A stretch of 64,000 nt of DNA from JBFELU01 sp041551965. GTDB lineage: Bacteria; Actinomycetota; Acidimicrobiia; Spongiisociales; UBA11373. This document shows positions 9,065-17,398 of the stretch, one piece after another. The translations under genes and the position numbers were made by a program. The notes beneath the pieces were generated by a model. It searched no databases, was not told the DNA's origin, and saw only the letters and a list, made by a program, of their open reading frames with translations. Each line of letters begins with the position of its first letter. The stretch's first letter is position 1. The stretch lies in the NCBI GenBank assembly GCA_041551965.1, contig JBFELU010000005.1:1-64000 (forward strand). The letters are read 5' to 3'.

Positions 9065-10104
9065 CGGTACTGCTCCAGGACTCTGAGGTCCGGATCGAAG
9101 AAGTACCGCAGCTCGGGCACCCCGTAGCGGATCATCGCCAACCGGTCGATACCGACCCCGAACGCGAATCCGGTCACCTCGGTGGGGTCGTACCCGACGG
9201 CTTCGAACACGTTGGGATCGACCACCCCGCAGCCGAGCAGCTCGATCCATCCGGTCCGCGAGCACACCCGACATCCGGATCCCTCGCAGGCGAAGCAGTC
9301 GACCAGCATCTCGCCCGACGGCTCGGTGAACGGGAAGAAATGTGGCTGGAAGCGCACCGTGCGGTCTGCCCCGAAGAACTCCCTGGCGAAGTAGGCGAGC
9401 GTCCCCTTGAGATCGGCGAACGTGATGCCGTGATCGACCGTGAGACCCTCCATCTGGTGAAAGACGGGGGTGTGAGTGGCATCGGTGGTGTCGCGCCGGA
9501 ACACCCGACCCGGCACCACGATGTAGACGGGCGGGTCGTGCTGCTCCATGTATCGAGCCTGAACCGGCGAGGTCTGGGTCCTCAGCAAGACGCCCTCGGG
9601 ATCATCACCGTGAGCCACGTACAACGTGTCGCTCTCCAGGCGGGAGGGGTGGGTCTCGGGGGTGTTGAGCGCGTCGAAGTTGTAGAAGGCCGTCTCGGCT
9701 TCCGGTCCGGAGGCCACGGTGTAGCCGAGCGCCACGAAGATGTCGACGATCTCGTCACACACCTGCATGACGAGGTGAGAGGTGCCCCGGGCCGGAGCCC
9801 GGCCGGGCAGCGTGATGTCGAGCACCTCGGCGCGCAGCCGGGCCTCCTCGGCGGCAGCGCCCAAGTCGGCGCGGCGTGCCGCGATGGCCGCGCCCAACGA
9901 GGTCGCGATCTCGTTGATGACCCGCCCCAGCTCGCGGCGATCGTCCTCCGCCACCTCTCTGAGCCCGCGGCGAGCCTCGGCGATCGCCGACGAAGGGCCG
10001 AGGAACTCGGTCTCGAGTGCGTCGAGGGCCTCCAGGTCGGTGACGTCGGCCAGACGCACGGCGGCCTCCGCCTCGACGTCTCGGAGCCGCTCTCTCGTGC
10101 TCAT
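9061..10104 (-). CDS. pheS: Phenylalanyl-tRNA synthetase alpha chain
   Basis: Catalytic subunit of PheRS, 347 residues. An N-terminal coiled coil (1-90) that contacts tRNA precedes the class II core; the motif 2 region GRVFRRDTTDATHTP and HQMEG are clear, and motif 3 appears as FGVGIDRLAM near the C-terminus. It lies 11 nt after the trmH-family gene and overlaps pheT by four bases. Confidence 0.96.
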   Translation of the reverse strand: MSTRERLRDVEAEAAVRLADVTDLEALDALETEFLGPSSAIAEARRGLREVAEDDRRELGRVINEIATSLGAAIAARRADLGAAAEEARLRAEVLDITLPGRAPARGTSHLVMQVCDEIVDIFVALGYTVASGPEAETAFYNFDALNTPETHPSRLESDTLYVAHGDDPEGVLLRTQTSPVQARYMEQHDPPVYIVVPGRVFRRDTTDATHTPVFHQMEGLTVDHGITFADLKGTLAYFAREFFGADRTVRFQPHFFPFTEPSGEMLVDCFACEGSGCRVCSRTGWIELLGCGVVDPNVFEAVGYDPTEVTGFAFGVGIDRLAMIRYGVPELRYFFDPDLRVLEQYR

Positions 10105-10115
10105 GGCGGGGCAGG

Positions 10116-10943
10116 TTAGTCCCGGGCCGGGAAGGGACCGTCGCCCCGCGAGCGACTCGCCATCGTCATCTCGTAGGCCACGATCGCTCCGGCAACCGAG
10201 GCATTGTGGCTCTCCGTTCCGCCGGGCATGGCGATCGTGACGCGCCGGTCGGCGGCCTCGACCAGCCAGCCGGGCAATCCCTCGGCCTCGGACCCCACCA
10301 GGAGCGCTGCATCGGCCGGGAAATCGACCTCGGATGGGTTGTCGCCCCCGGCGACGACGGTGGCCACCAGATGGCGCTCCAGCGCCCTCAGGTCATCGTG
10401 GGCCGCCACCCGCCCCACCGTGGTGTGGAAATGGGCGCCCGCCCCGGCCCGAAGCACCTTTGGCGACCATGGGTCGGCTGTCTCCGGTCCGGCGACGAAT
10501 CCCATCCCGAAGGCGGCGGCGGTTCTGACCAAGGTGCCCACATTGCCCGGATCGGCGATACCCCAGGCCACGACGAGGTGACCCCGATCCGGTACGCGGG
10601 GAGGGGGTATCGGGACCACCGCCACCGGACTCTGCGGCTGCGGGGTGGTGGCCAACCGATGCAGGATCTCCTCGGCAACGAGCACCGGCTCCAATTGGAG
10701 CGCAGCGGCGCGGTCTCGGGTCGCCCCGTCCCCCGAGAGGCAGAACACCCGCTCCAGGGGAGAGCCCGCCGCCACCGCTTCCTCGAAGAGGTGAGGACCC
10801 TCGATGAGCGTGAGCCCGGTGGCGAGGCGGTGCCGGGAGCGGTGCAGCCGGATCGCGTCCGCCACCCGTCGATTGCGGGTGCTGCGGACGACGCCGCCCG
10901 GATCAGCCGTCGACCGCCTCCGAAGCCGTCTTGACGATCTCAC
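10116..10943 (-). CDS. SpoU/TrmH-family RNA 2'-O-methyltransferase
   Basis: Probable rRNA or tRNA ribose methyltransferase using S-adenosylmethionine. An N-terminal substrate-binding segment (LIEGPHLFEEAV, about residues 45-60) is followed by the SPOUT knot motifs WGIADPGNVGTLVRTAAAFG, LLVGSEAEGLP and ESHNASVAGAIVAYE. The start is uncertain: the GTG at 10943 has GAGG 6 nt upstream and keeps the conserved N-terminus but overlaps rplT by 41 nt; the next GTG at 10865 would remove conserved residues. Substrate cannot be told from sequence. Members are often found between rplT and pheS. Confidence 0.9.
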   Translation of the reverse strand: MRSSRRLRRRSTADPGGVVRSTRNRRVADAIRLHRSRHRLATGLTLIEGPHLFEEAVAAGSPLERVFCLSGDGATRDRAAALQLEPVLVAEEILHRLATTPQPQSPVAVVPIPPPRVPDRGHLVVAWGIADPGNVGTLVRTAAAFGMGFVAGPETADPWSPKVLRAGAGAHFHTTVGRVAAHDDLRALERHLVATVVAGGDNPSEVDFPADAALLVGSEAEGLPGWLVEAADRRVTIAMPGGTESHNASVAGAIVAYEMTMASRSRGDGPFPARD

Positions 10944-11262
10944 CGAACGCCTCGGGGTCTCTCACGGCGAGATCGGCCAGCATCTTTCGGTCGACGTCGA
11001 CCTCGGCGGCCTTGAGCCCGGCCATCAGCCGGGAGTACGTCGTCCCGTGCTGACGGGCCGCCGCATTGATCCGGGTGATCCACAACCGCCGGAACTCGCC
11101 CTTGCGGGCCCGCCGGTCCCGGTAGGCGTCCTGCATCGCATGCATCACCTGCTCGTTGGCGGTGCGGTACCGGCGACCGCGGGCTCCCTTGTAGCCGGAG
11201 GCGCGCTCGAGGACCTTGCGGCGCTTCTTCTTGGCGTGCACCGAGCGTTTCACGCGAGCCAT
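10903..11262 (-). CDS. rplT: Large ribosomal subunit protein bL20
   Basis: Ribosomal protein of 119 residues that binds 23S rRNA early in 50S assembly. It has the basic N-terminus MARVKRSVHAKKKRRKVL, the conserved GRRYR and RRLWITRINAAAR. It is the third gene of the classical infC-rpmI-rplT set and starts 9 nt after rpmI. Confidence 0.98.
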   Translation of the reverse strand: MARVKRSVHAKKKRRKVLERASGYKGARGRRYRTANEQVMHAMQDAYRDRRARKGEFRRLWITRINAAARQHGTTYSRLMAGLKAAEVDVDRKMLADLAVRDPEAFGEIVKTASEAVDG

Positions 11263-11271
11263 GAGGTCCTC

Positions 11272-11466
11272 CTACTTCCCGAGCATCCGGCGGACTCGCT
11301 TGCGGTCTCCGCCCGACACCTCGGCGTCGCCGTCCAGCCGCCGGACCCGGCGGCTCGTCTTTCCTACCTTGAGATGAGCACGCCACGCCTGACGCCGCCG
11401 CACCCGTCCGGTTCCGGTCGTCTTGAACCGCTTCGCGACGGATCGTCTCGTCTTCATCTTCGGCAT
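11272..11466 (-). CDS. rpmI: Large ribosomal subunit protein bL35
   Basis: Small basic 50S protein of 64 residues, MPKMKTRRSVAKRFKTTGTG at the N-terminus being diagnostic. It starts at ATG 16 nt after the infC stop and is co-transcribed with infC and rplT. Confidence 0.97.
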   Translation of the reverse strand: MPKMKTRRSVAKRFKTTGTGRVRRRQAWRAHLKVGKTSRRVRRLDGDAEVSGGDRKRVRRMLGK

Positions 11467-11482
11467 GTCGTCTCTCTCTCAC

Positions 11483-12064
11483 TCACTCGTCTTCGTCACC
11501 CTCGACCGCAGCGTCGCTCTCGCCGGCTTCGACTTCCGCCGGCTTCCGCTTGCTGCGCGGCACCGGGGCCAAGAGCATCGTCATGTTGCGGCCCTCGAGC
11601 TTGGGGCCTTGCTCCACCGTCCCCATCTCGCCGACGTCTTCGGAGAGCCGGCTCAGGATGCGATGCCCGATCTCCGGGTGGGTCACCTCCCGGCCCCGAA
11701 ACATCATCGTGACCTTGACCTTGTCGCCCTCCTCGAGGAACTCCGCGGCCCGCCTCATCTTGACCACGTAGTCGTGCTGGTCGATCTTGGGACGGAACTT
11801 CACCTCTTTGATCACCGTCCGGGTCTGGCGCTTGCGCGCCTCCCTCTCCTTGACCGACTGCTCGTACTTGTACTTGCCGTAGTCCATGAGACGGCATACC
11901 GGCGGGCGGGCGTCCGGCGCAACCTCGACGAGGTCGAGGCCGAGCTGACTGGCCAGCCACCGTGCTTCATCGATCGTCTTGACCCCGATCTGTGAACCAT
12001 CGGGGGCGACGAGCCGGACCTCGCGGGCGCGGATCCGCTCGTTCACACGGAGTTCCTGTGCGAT
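11483..12064 (-). CDS. infC: Translation initiation factor IF-3, apparently starting at an AUC codon
   Basis: IF-3 binds the 30S subunit, prevents premature 50S joining and proofreads the start codon. Both domains are present: NERIRAREVRL and VCRLMDYGKYKYE in the N-domain, and the C-domain with RGREVTHPE and GRNMTMLLAP, then an acidic tail. The canonical GTG at 12046 would cut six residues that align with the start of mycobacterial IF-3. An ATC at 12062-12064 sits exactly where those proteins start and has AGGAGG 5 nt upstream. I therefore call an AUC start (193 residues), as expected for IF-3 autocontrol (E. coli uses AUU). A terminator-like hairpin precedes it at 12092-12115. Confidence 0.93.
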   Translation of the reverse strand: MAQELRVNERIRAREVRLVAPDGSQIGVKTIDEARWLASQLGLDLVEVAPDARPPVCRLMDYGKYKYEQSVKEREARKRQTRTVIKEVKFRPKIDQHDYVVKMRRAAEFLEEGDKVKVTMMFRGREVTHPEIGHRILSRLSEDVGEMGTVEQGPKLEGRNMTMLLAPVPRSKRKPAEVEAGESDAAVEGDEDE

Positions 12065-12087
12065 CTCACCCTCCTGTCGATAGCGAA

Positions 12088-12115
12088 AAGAAAGACGGCA
12101 GGGTGCTGCCGTCTT
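12088..12115 (-). terminator. Intrinsic-terminator-like attenuator in the infC leader
   Basis: On the minus strand a perfect 10-bp stem (12106-12115 with 12092-12101) closes a CACC loop and is followed by TCTTTTC. It lies between the infC promoter and the ribosome-binding site, about 28 nt before the start codon, so it would act as an attenuator for the whole infC-to-mpg operon. The antiterminating signal is not evident. Confidence 0.7.
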
Positions 12116-12192
12116 CTCGAAGAACCGCGACGCACCAGCAGTGGCCGGGTGGGAAGCAGCGCTCCCTCTTTCTCACTCGGTTGTGGGCCATC

Positions 12193-12220
12193 AGTATATG
12201 GAGGCCCGAGCCGCTGTCAA
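12193..12220 (-). promoter_or_regulatory. Promoter of the infC-rpmI-rplT-trmH-pheST-argF-mpg operon
   Basis: A perfect -35 TTGACA (12215-12220) and -10 TATACT (12193-12198) with a 16-nt spacer. Predicted start near 12186 gives a leader of about 120 nt before the infC AUC. The -35 box overlaps the rnhB stop codon. Confidence 0.8.
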
Positions 12221-12930
12221 CGCAACGTCCCGGCGTCGAACAGGGTTGCCTGGGCGCCGGGCCGAACCACACGGCACAACCCGTTCCAGGGAAGCCCGTC
12301 CATGAACGCCCACGAGCGGCGATGCAGGACACTGGGCCCCAGCCAGGCGAGGGCCGCTCGGTGGTCCGGGCTCGGATAGCCCTTGTTGGAGTCGAAGCCG
12401 TAGGCCGGATAGTGCTCGGATTCGGCGCGCATCAGACGATCCCGGGTGACCTTCGCCACCACCGAGGCCGCCGCGATCGACAGGCAGCTCGCATCGCCAC
12501 CCACGATCCTCTCGGCGCCACCCACGAAGTCCCAGTTTCCATCGACCAGGACCCGGTCGATCTCCAGCCCGAGCCCATCGATGGCCCGGCGCGCCGCCAG
12601 GCGTTGTGCTTCGGACATCCCCATCTCGTCACACTCGTGTTGCGAGGCCATGCCCACCGATGCCGCCCGGCACCACGCCGAGATCCTCCCGAAGAGCGCC
12701 TCGCGCTCGTCCTCGGTGAGCATCTTCGAATCGCGGACTTTGTAGACGCGGCGGTCGGCGGGCAGCACGACCGCTCCCACCGCGATCGGACCGGCCCAGG
12801 CGCCCCGGCCCACCTCGTCGATCCCGACCACGACGTCGTATCCGGCCGCCCACAGCGCCCGTTCCCGGCTGAGGTCCGGAGCGCGATCCTTGAGGGCCCG
12901 ACGAAGCGGCGGCACGGTGGTCGCGGACAC
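12217..12930 (-). CDS. rnhB: Ribonuclease HII
   Basis: Cleaves RNA of RNA/DNA hybrids and single ribonucleotides in DNA. The catalytic signature GIDEVGRGAWAGP lies near residue 36, with later acidic residues in VLVDGNWDF and ASVVAKVTRDRLM. 237 residues. The start is GTG at 12930; no Shine-Dalgarno precedes it, but TAGGGT (12937-12942) ends 6 nt upstream, so the message may be leaderless. It follows ribH by 43 nt and could also be read from the riboflavin operon. Confidence 0.95.
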   Translation of the reverse strand: MSATTVPPLRRALKDRAPDLSRERALWAAGYDVVVGIDEVGRGAWAGPIAVGAVVLPADRRVYKVRDSKMLTEDEREALFGRISAWCRAASVGMASQHECDEMGMSEAQRLAARRAIDGLGLEIDRVLVDGNWDFVGGAERIVGGDASCLSIAAASVVAKVTRDRLMRAESEHYPAYGFDSNKGYPSPDHRAALAWLGPSVLHRRSWAFMDGLPWNGLCRVVRPGAQATLFDAGTLR

Positions 12931-12973
12931 CCAACGACCCTACTACCGGGCTTCTTCCCGACCCCCGATTCGG

Positions 12974-13411
12974 CTAGAGCGTGCGCAGCAGGAGTGCGGT
13001 GCGGACGGCAGCCTCGGCCGCCTCGGCTCCTTTGTTGCCGGGACCCGGCAATGACCGTTCCCGGGCGTGGGCGAACTCCCGCGTGGTGAGCACCCCGAAT
13101 CCGATCGGCACACCGGTCGCCGCCGCCACCTGCCGGAGACCCGCCGCCGCCTGGGTGGCGACGTGCTCGTAGTGATCCGTCTCTCCCTCGATCACCGCCC
13201 CGAGAGCGACCACACAATCACACCCTTTTTCGATCAGCGCCTTGGCCACGACCGGGAGCTCGAAGGCACCCGGCACCCGCACCACGGTCGGGTCCTCTAC
13301 CCCGGCTTGCCGCAGCGCTTCCAGGGCGCCGTCGAGGAGCCCGGAGGTCACCACCTCGTTGAAGACGGAGACCGCCACCCCCACCTTGAGATCCGATGCC
13401 GAGGGCGTCAT
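12974..13411 (-). CDS. ribH: 6,7-dimethyl-8-ribityllumazine synthase
   Basis: Condenses ribitylaminouracil with dihydroxybutanone phosphate, the penultimate riboflavin step. The 145 residues contain FNEVVTSGLLDGAL, the conserved VRVPGAFELP, GAVIEGETDHYEHVA and GIGV-like PIGFGVLTT. The start overlaps the ribBA stop as ATGA. Last of the rib genes. Confidence 0.96.
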   Translation of the reverse strand: MTPSASDLKVGVAVSVFNEVVTSGLLDGALEALRQAGVEDPTVVRVPGAFELPVVAKALIEKGCDCVVALGAVIEGETDHYEHVATQAAAGLRQVAAATGVPIGFGVLTTREFAHARERSLPGPGNKGAEAAEAAVRTALLLRTL

Positions 13412-14622
13412 TCCTCTCTCTCCAGATCGAGCAGGTGGCCCATCTTGGCCACCTTGGTCGCCAAGTAGCTCCGATTCTCCGGCGTCTGCTTCGCCTGCAG
13501 CGGGACCCGCTCGACGATCGACAGCCCGTAGCCCTCGAGACCGGCTCGCTTAGCCGGGTTGTTGGTCATAAGCCGCATGCTGGTGATCCCCAGCTCGGCC
13601 AGAATCTGGGCACCGACTCCGTAGTCACGGGCGTCGGCGGGGAACCCGAGGTCGACATTGGCTTCGACCGTGTCCCGACCCTGTTCCTGGAGGGCGTAAG
13701 CAGCAAGCTTGTGCATGATGCCGATCCCCCTCCCTTCGTGGCCGCGGAAGTAGAGGACGACGCCCCGACCCTCCTCGGCGATCTTCCCGAGCGCATCCCT
13801 CAGTTGGAAGCCGCAGTCGCATCGGCGGCTGCCGAAGACGTCACCTGTCAGGCATTCGGAGTGGACCCGAACGAGGACCGGCTCCCGGCCGGAGACCTCG
13901 CCCCTGACCAGCGCAACGTGGTGGGTGCCGTCGAGCAGCGACTCGAACCCGATCGCCCGGAACTCTCCGAAGTCGGTGGGGATCGTCGCTTCGGCCACCC
14001 GGCGCACCAGCTTCTCGCTCCGCCGCCGGTAGGCGATCAGGTCCGCGATGCTCACCAGAAGCACACCGTGTTCCTTGGCGAAGCGCTCCAGCTCGGGGAG
14101 CCGGGCCATCGTGCCGTCCTCGTTCACGATCTCACACAAGACCCCGGCCGGGTAGAGCCCCGCCATGCGGGCGAGGTCGACGGAGGCTTCGGTGTGTCCG
14201 GCCCGCTTCAGGACGCCTCCGGGCTGATATCGGAGGGGAAAGATGTGACCCGGCCGAGCAAGATCCTCGGGCCGGACCCCCGGGTCGATGAGCGCAGCGA
14301 TGGTGGCCGACCGATCTGCCGCCGAGATCCCGGTGGTCGTGCCGTGGACGTAGTCGACGGAGACCGTGAAGGCGGTGCGATGGGAGTCGGTGTTCTCCAT
14401 GACCATCAGGGGGAGACGCAACTCGTCGAGCCGCTCCCCCAGCATGGGAACACAGATGAGGCCGCTGGTGTGATTGACCATGAACGCAATCGACTGGGGG
14501 GTCACCCGTTCCGCGGCGATGATCAGGTCGCCCTCGTTCTCTCGATCGGCATCGTCGACCACGATCACGAAATCGCCCCGACGAACGGCCTCGATCGCTT
14601 CGGGGATGGCCGCAAAGCTCAT
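13408..14622 (-). CDS. ribBA: Bifunctional DHBP synthase / GTP cyclohydrolase II
   Basis: Supplies both riboflavin precursors: 3,4-dihydroxy-2-butanone 4-phosphate from ribulose phosphate (N-terminal half) and the pyrimidine from GTP (C-terminal half). DHBP synthase residues appear in DDADRENEGDL near 20 and HGTTTGISAADRS. The cyclohydrolase half has the zinc cysteines in ECLTGDVFGSRRCDCG and the GRGIGIMHKL segment. 404 residues, a normal fusion. The ATG at 14622 overlaps the ribE stop; upstream in-frame sequence is ribE shadow. Confidence 0.96.
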   Translation of the reverse strand: MSFAAIPEAIEAVRRGDFVIVVDDADRENEGDLIIAAERVTPQSIAFMVNHTSGLICVPMLGERLDELRLPLMVMENTDSHRTAFTVSVDYVHGTTTGISAADRSATIAALIDPGVRPEDLARPGHIFPLRYQPGGVLKRAGHTEASVDLARMAGLYPAGVLCEIVNEDGTMARLPELERFAKEHGVLLVSIADLIAYRRRSEKLVRRVAEATIPTDFGEFRAIGFESLLDGTHHVALVRGEVSGREPVLVRVHSECLTGDVFGSRRCDCGFQLRDALGKIAEEGRGVVLYFRGHEGRGIGIMHKLAAYALQEQGRDTVEANVDLGFPADARDYGVGAQILAELGITSMRLMTNNPAKRAGLEGYGLSIVERVPLQAKQTPENRSYLATKVAKMGHLLDLEREE

Positions 14623-15212
14623 GACCGCTCCTCCAGGAGCCGTTCCACGTACTTGGCCAGCACATCGACCTCCAGGTTCACCCGGTCGCCGACCCGGCGG
14701 GTACCGAACACCGTCACATCGAGGGTGTGGGGTATGAGGACGACCTCGAACCCGGTGGGGTCGACCCCCGAGACCGTCAGGCTCACTCCATCGACCGAGA
14801 CCGAGCCCTTCTCCACGAGATAACGGCGCAATTCCGGCGGCGCCTCGAACCACAGCCGCCGCGACGCCCCCTCGGTCTCGATCGACCGCAGGGTCCCCAT
14901 GCCGTCGACGTGCCCCTGGACGATGTGCCCGTCCAGCCGACCGCCTGCGGCCAGCGGTCGTTCCAGGTTGACGTGATCACCCGGCTTCAACTCCCCGAGA
15001 TTGGAGCGCTCCAGGGTCTCGATGACCGCTTCGACTTCGAAGCCGCCGGACGCCACACCGACCGCGGTGAGACACACGCCGTTCACCGCGACCGAGTCGC
15101 CGATGTTCATGTCACCCACGATCTCCGGGGCTTCGACGACGAGCCGCCTTCTCCCACCGGCGTGTTCCACCGAGCCGATCGTTCCCATTCTCTCGACGAT
15201 GCCGGTGAACAT
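14619..15212 (-). CDS. ribE: Riboflavin synthase, alpha chain
   Basis: Dismutates two lumazines into riboflavin. The 197 residues show the expected internal duplication of two lumazine-binding barrels (about 1-95 and 96-190), each with a GDSVAVNGVCLT- or GSVSVDGVSLT-like segment, and the family N-terminus MFTGIVE. Overlaps ribD by one base (TGATG) and ribBA by four. Confidence 0.96.
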   Translation of the reverse strand: MFTGIVERMGTIGSVEHAGGRRRLVVEAPEIVGDMNIGDSVAVNGVCLTAVGVASGGFEVEAVIETLERSNLGELKPGDHVNLERPLAAGGRLDGHIVQGHVDGMGTLRSIETEGASRRLWFEAPPELRRYLVEKGSVSVDGVSLTVSGVDPTGFEVVLIPHTLDVTVFGTRRVGDRVNLEVDVLAKYVERLLEERS

Positions 15213-16300
15213 CAGGGACCTCTCGGTGTGAAGTCGACCCGCAGATCGGGCCCGATGGGAACCGCCGACTCGATGACGATCGGTGAGGCGTCGGCGAGCG
15301 TGGCGAAGGTTCCCGCCAATGGGCCCGACCCGGCACCGCCGGCGATCCGGGCCCCCAGGTAGAACACGCCGTGGCTCACCAGGCCCGCTCGCCAGAATGC
15401 CGAGGCGATCCTCGGGCCGCCCTCGACCAGAACGTCGACGATGCCCGCCGAGCCGAGATGCTCGAGGGCACCGAACAGATCCACGCCGTCGGAGCCGGGC
15501 AGCACCACCACCTCGGTGGGCAGATCGACCGGCGCCGGCGCAAAGACCGTCGGCTTCCGCGCCAGGATCGAGGCATCGGCCGGTAGCGGCCGGTTGCCGG
15601 CGATGACGACGGGGTGGGGCTGACGATCCGGCTCACCGACGCGCACGGTGAGACGGGGGTCGTCGACGACCACCGTGCCGGAGCCGACCAGCACCGCGTC
15701 GGCCCGGCTTCGCAGCAGATGAGCGTCGGCCCGGGCCTCGGGTGAGGTGATCCACTGTGAGGAGCCGTCACGGGCGGCCACTTCGCCGTCGAGAGTGATG
15801 GCGGCCTTCAGGGTGACCCGAGGCCGGCCGGTGCGGCGGTGGTGGAAGTACCCGGGATCCATGCCCTCGACCGCCTCCGCCTCGATCCCTTCGTCGACCG
15901 TCACACCGGCCCGCCGGAGCACTTTGATGCCGCGACCCGCCACCCGAGGATCGGGGTCGACCGCTCCGACGACCACCCGAGCCACACCGGAGCGGAGAAT
16001 CAGATCGGTGCAGGGCGGGGTCCGTCCCTCGTGTGCGCACGGCTCGAGGGTCACCACCACGGTCCCGTTCCGAGCTCGTTCGCCCGCCTCGAGGAGGGCG
16101 ATCACTTCCGCATGAGGATGCCCCGGACCACCGCGATGAGAGCCGCGGCCCACCACCGAGCCGGTGGGGTCCACCACGATCGCCCCGACGCGAGGGTTGG
16201 GGTGGGGCATGGCATCGGCCGCCGCCACGATCGCCTCGGTCATCAGCCGCCGCACGTCCACGTCGTCCTCCCGGACCTTGGGCGCGCGGCGCGACGGCAC
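15212..16300 (-). CDS. ribD: Riboflavin biosynthesis deaminase/reductase
   Basis: Bifunctional enzyme: the N-terminal deaminase has the zinc site HAE and PCAHEGRTPPC, the C-terminal half is the NADPH-dependent reductase (VTLKAAITLDG, VLVEGGP). I start it at GTG 16300 because GGAGAAGGAGG lies 7 nt upstream and this is directly after the FMN riboswitch; earlier in-frame ATGs at 16333 and 16321 fall within the conserved riboswitch sequence. 362 residues. First gene of ribD-ribE-ribBA-ribH. The riboswitch 3' end overlaps the ribosome-binding site, which suggests translational control by FMN. Confidence 0.95.
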   Translation of the reverse strand: MPSRRAPKVREDDVDVRRLMTEAIVAAADAMPHPNPRVGAIVVDPTGSVVGRGSHRGGPGHPHAEVIALLEAGERARNGTVVVTLEPCAHEGRTPPCTDLILRSGVARVVVGAVDPDPRVAGRGIKVLRRAGVTVDEGIEAEAVEGMDPGYFHHRRTGRPRVTLKAAITLDGEVAARDGSSQWITSPEARADAHLLRSRADAVLVGSGTVVVDDPRLTVRVGEPDRQPHPVVIAGNRPLPADASILARKPTVFAPAPVDLPTEVVVLPGSDGVDLFGALEHLGSAGIVDVLVEGGPRIASAFWRAGLVSHGVFYLGARIAGGAGSGPLAGTFATLADASPIVIESAVPIGPDLRVDFTPRGP

Positions 16301-16310
16301 CGCGAGCCCT

Positions 16311-16422
16311 CCTTCTCCCATCCGGACTGTCACCGTCGGTCCCGGAATCGCACCGGGTCGGCCCCGTCAGGGGTTCGCGGACTCTCACCGCCGGTCGGGA
16401 ATTGCACCCTGCCCCGAAGAAC
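16311..16422 (-). promoter_or_regulatory. FMN riboswitch (RFN element)
   Basis: The minus strand carries the conserved RFN blocks in order: GGGGCAGGGTGCAATTCCC, GACCGGCGGTGAGAGTCCGC, CCGGTGCGATTCCGG, GACGGTGACAGTCCGGATGG and finally GAGAAGG. It directly precedes ribD, and the last block is part of the ribD Shine-Dalgarno region. No T-tract is present between it and ribD, so repression is more likely translational than by termination. Confidence 0.95.
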
Positions 16423-16436
16423 GGGCTCAGGGGCCA

Positions 16437-16442
16437 ATAGTA
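16437..16442 (-). promoter_or_regulatory. Candidate -10 box for the ribD operon
   Basis: TACTAT on the minus strand lies 15 nt before the riboswitch. No convincing -35 is visible at 16-18 nt, so this is tentative; read-through from the upstream regulator gene is possible. Confidence 0.4.
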
Positions 16443-16468
16443 CCGGTGCCGGCGAGCCCGAGAGCCGA

Positions 16469-17398
16469 TCAGCGGCCGCGGCGGTCGATCTTGTACGCAG
16501 AACCGGCGTCGGCCTTGGCGTGCTCCTTCATCTCGGAGGCAACGGCCGAAGCCTCCCAGGCGCTGGTGAAGCTCCGCCTGAGGTTGGTCGCCACACCCAG
16601 GGAAAGCGAGACGATGGGGAAAGCGTGGCGCTCCCCCCGCCGGTCGATCACCTCGACATAGCCGCGCAGTGCATCGTGCGGGTCGTAGTAATCCAGGATG
16701 CCGTCGTCGAAGAGCGAGATGACCGTCTTGCAGAACTGGTCGGCCACATCGGGGTCCATCACGGCCACGAAGTCGTCGCCACCGACGTGGCCCACGAAGC
16801 AGGTCGGATCCCCGGTGGCCACGGCCGCCTCGATCAGGGTGTTGGCGGTGAAACTGATCACGTTGTCACCGCGCATGAACCCATAGTGATCGTTGAAAGC
16901 CTTGAAGTTGTCGAGGTCGGCGTGGATGACCCCGAACGGGTCGGCGGCCAAGACACGCCGCTCCAGCTCTTCGGCGATCCGGAAGTTGCCGGGCAGCCCG
17001 GTGAGCGGAGAGAGATCACGCATCTCCTTGGATCGTCGCAGCACGGCCCCGATCCGAGCGACCAACTCCTCGATGGCAAACGGCTTGGTGATGTAGTCGT
17101 CTGCGCCGGCCATGAGGCCTTTCACCCGATCTTCGGTCACGGTCAACGCGGTGAGCAGGACGACGCCGGTGTTGGCCGTGGCGGGTGAGAGTTGCAGCCG
17201 CTCCATCACCGCGAGACCGTCGACCTCGGGCATCATGATGTCGAGCAGGACGAGATCAGGCGGGTCGGCGAGAGCCTTGTCGATGCCCTCCTGTCCCCCG
17301 GTGGCGACGTCGACCCGATACCCCTCGAGTTCCAGATTGACGCGGACGAACTGGACGATGTCCGGATCGTCATCGATCACGAGGATTCGTTCGCTCAT
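16469..17398 (-). CDS. Response regulator with C-terminal GGDEF-like domain
   Basis: A PleD-like cytosolic regulator of 309 residues. The receiver domain (1-125) has the acidic pair IDDDPD, phospho-acceptor Asp in LLDIMMPE near 53, and KPF with the conserved Lys near 106. The GGDEF-like domain (about 135-300) carries GGDDF in place of GGDEF, so cyclase activity is uncertain. No histidine kinase gene is nearby. Its ATG overlaps the rpe stop by one base (TGATG). It is 47 nt upstream of the FMN riboswitch, but nothing links it to riboflavin. Confidence 0.88.
   Translation of the reverse strand: MSERILVIDDDPDIVQFVRVNLELEGYRVDVATGGQEGIDKALADPPDLVLLDIMMPEVDGLAVMERLQLSPATANTGVVLLTALTVTEDRVKGLMAGADDYITKPFAIEELVARIGAVLRRSKEMRDLSPLTGLPGNFRIAEELERRVLAADPFGVIHADLDNFKAFNDHYGFMRGDNVISFTANTLIEAAVATGDPTCFVGHVGGDDFVAVMDPDVADQFCKTVISLFDDGILDYYDPHDALRGYVEVIDRRGERHAFPIVSLSLGVATNLRRSFTSAWEASAVASEMKEHAKADAGSAYKIDRRGR

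Noticed and set aside
16301..16333. ATG starts for ribD at 16333 or 16321
   Set aside because: They lie within the conserved 3' block of the FMN riboswitch; GTG 16300 with a good Shine-Dalgarno fits better.
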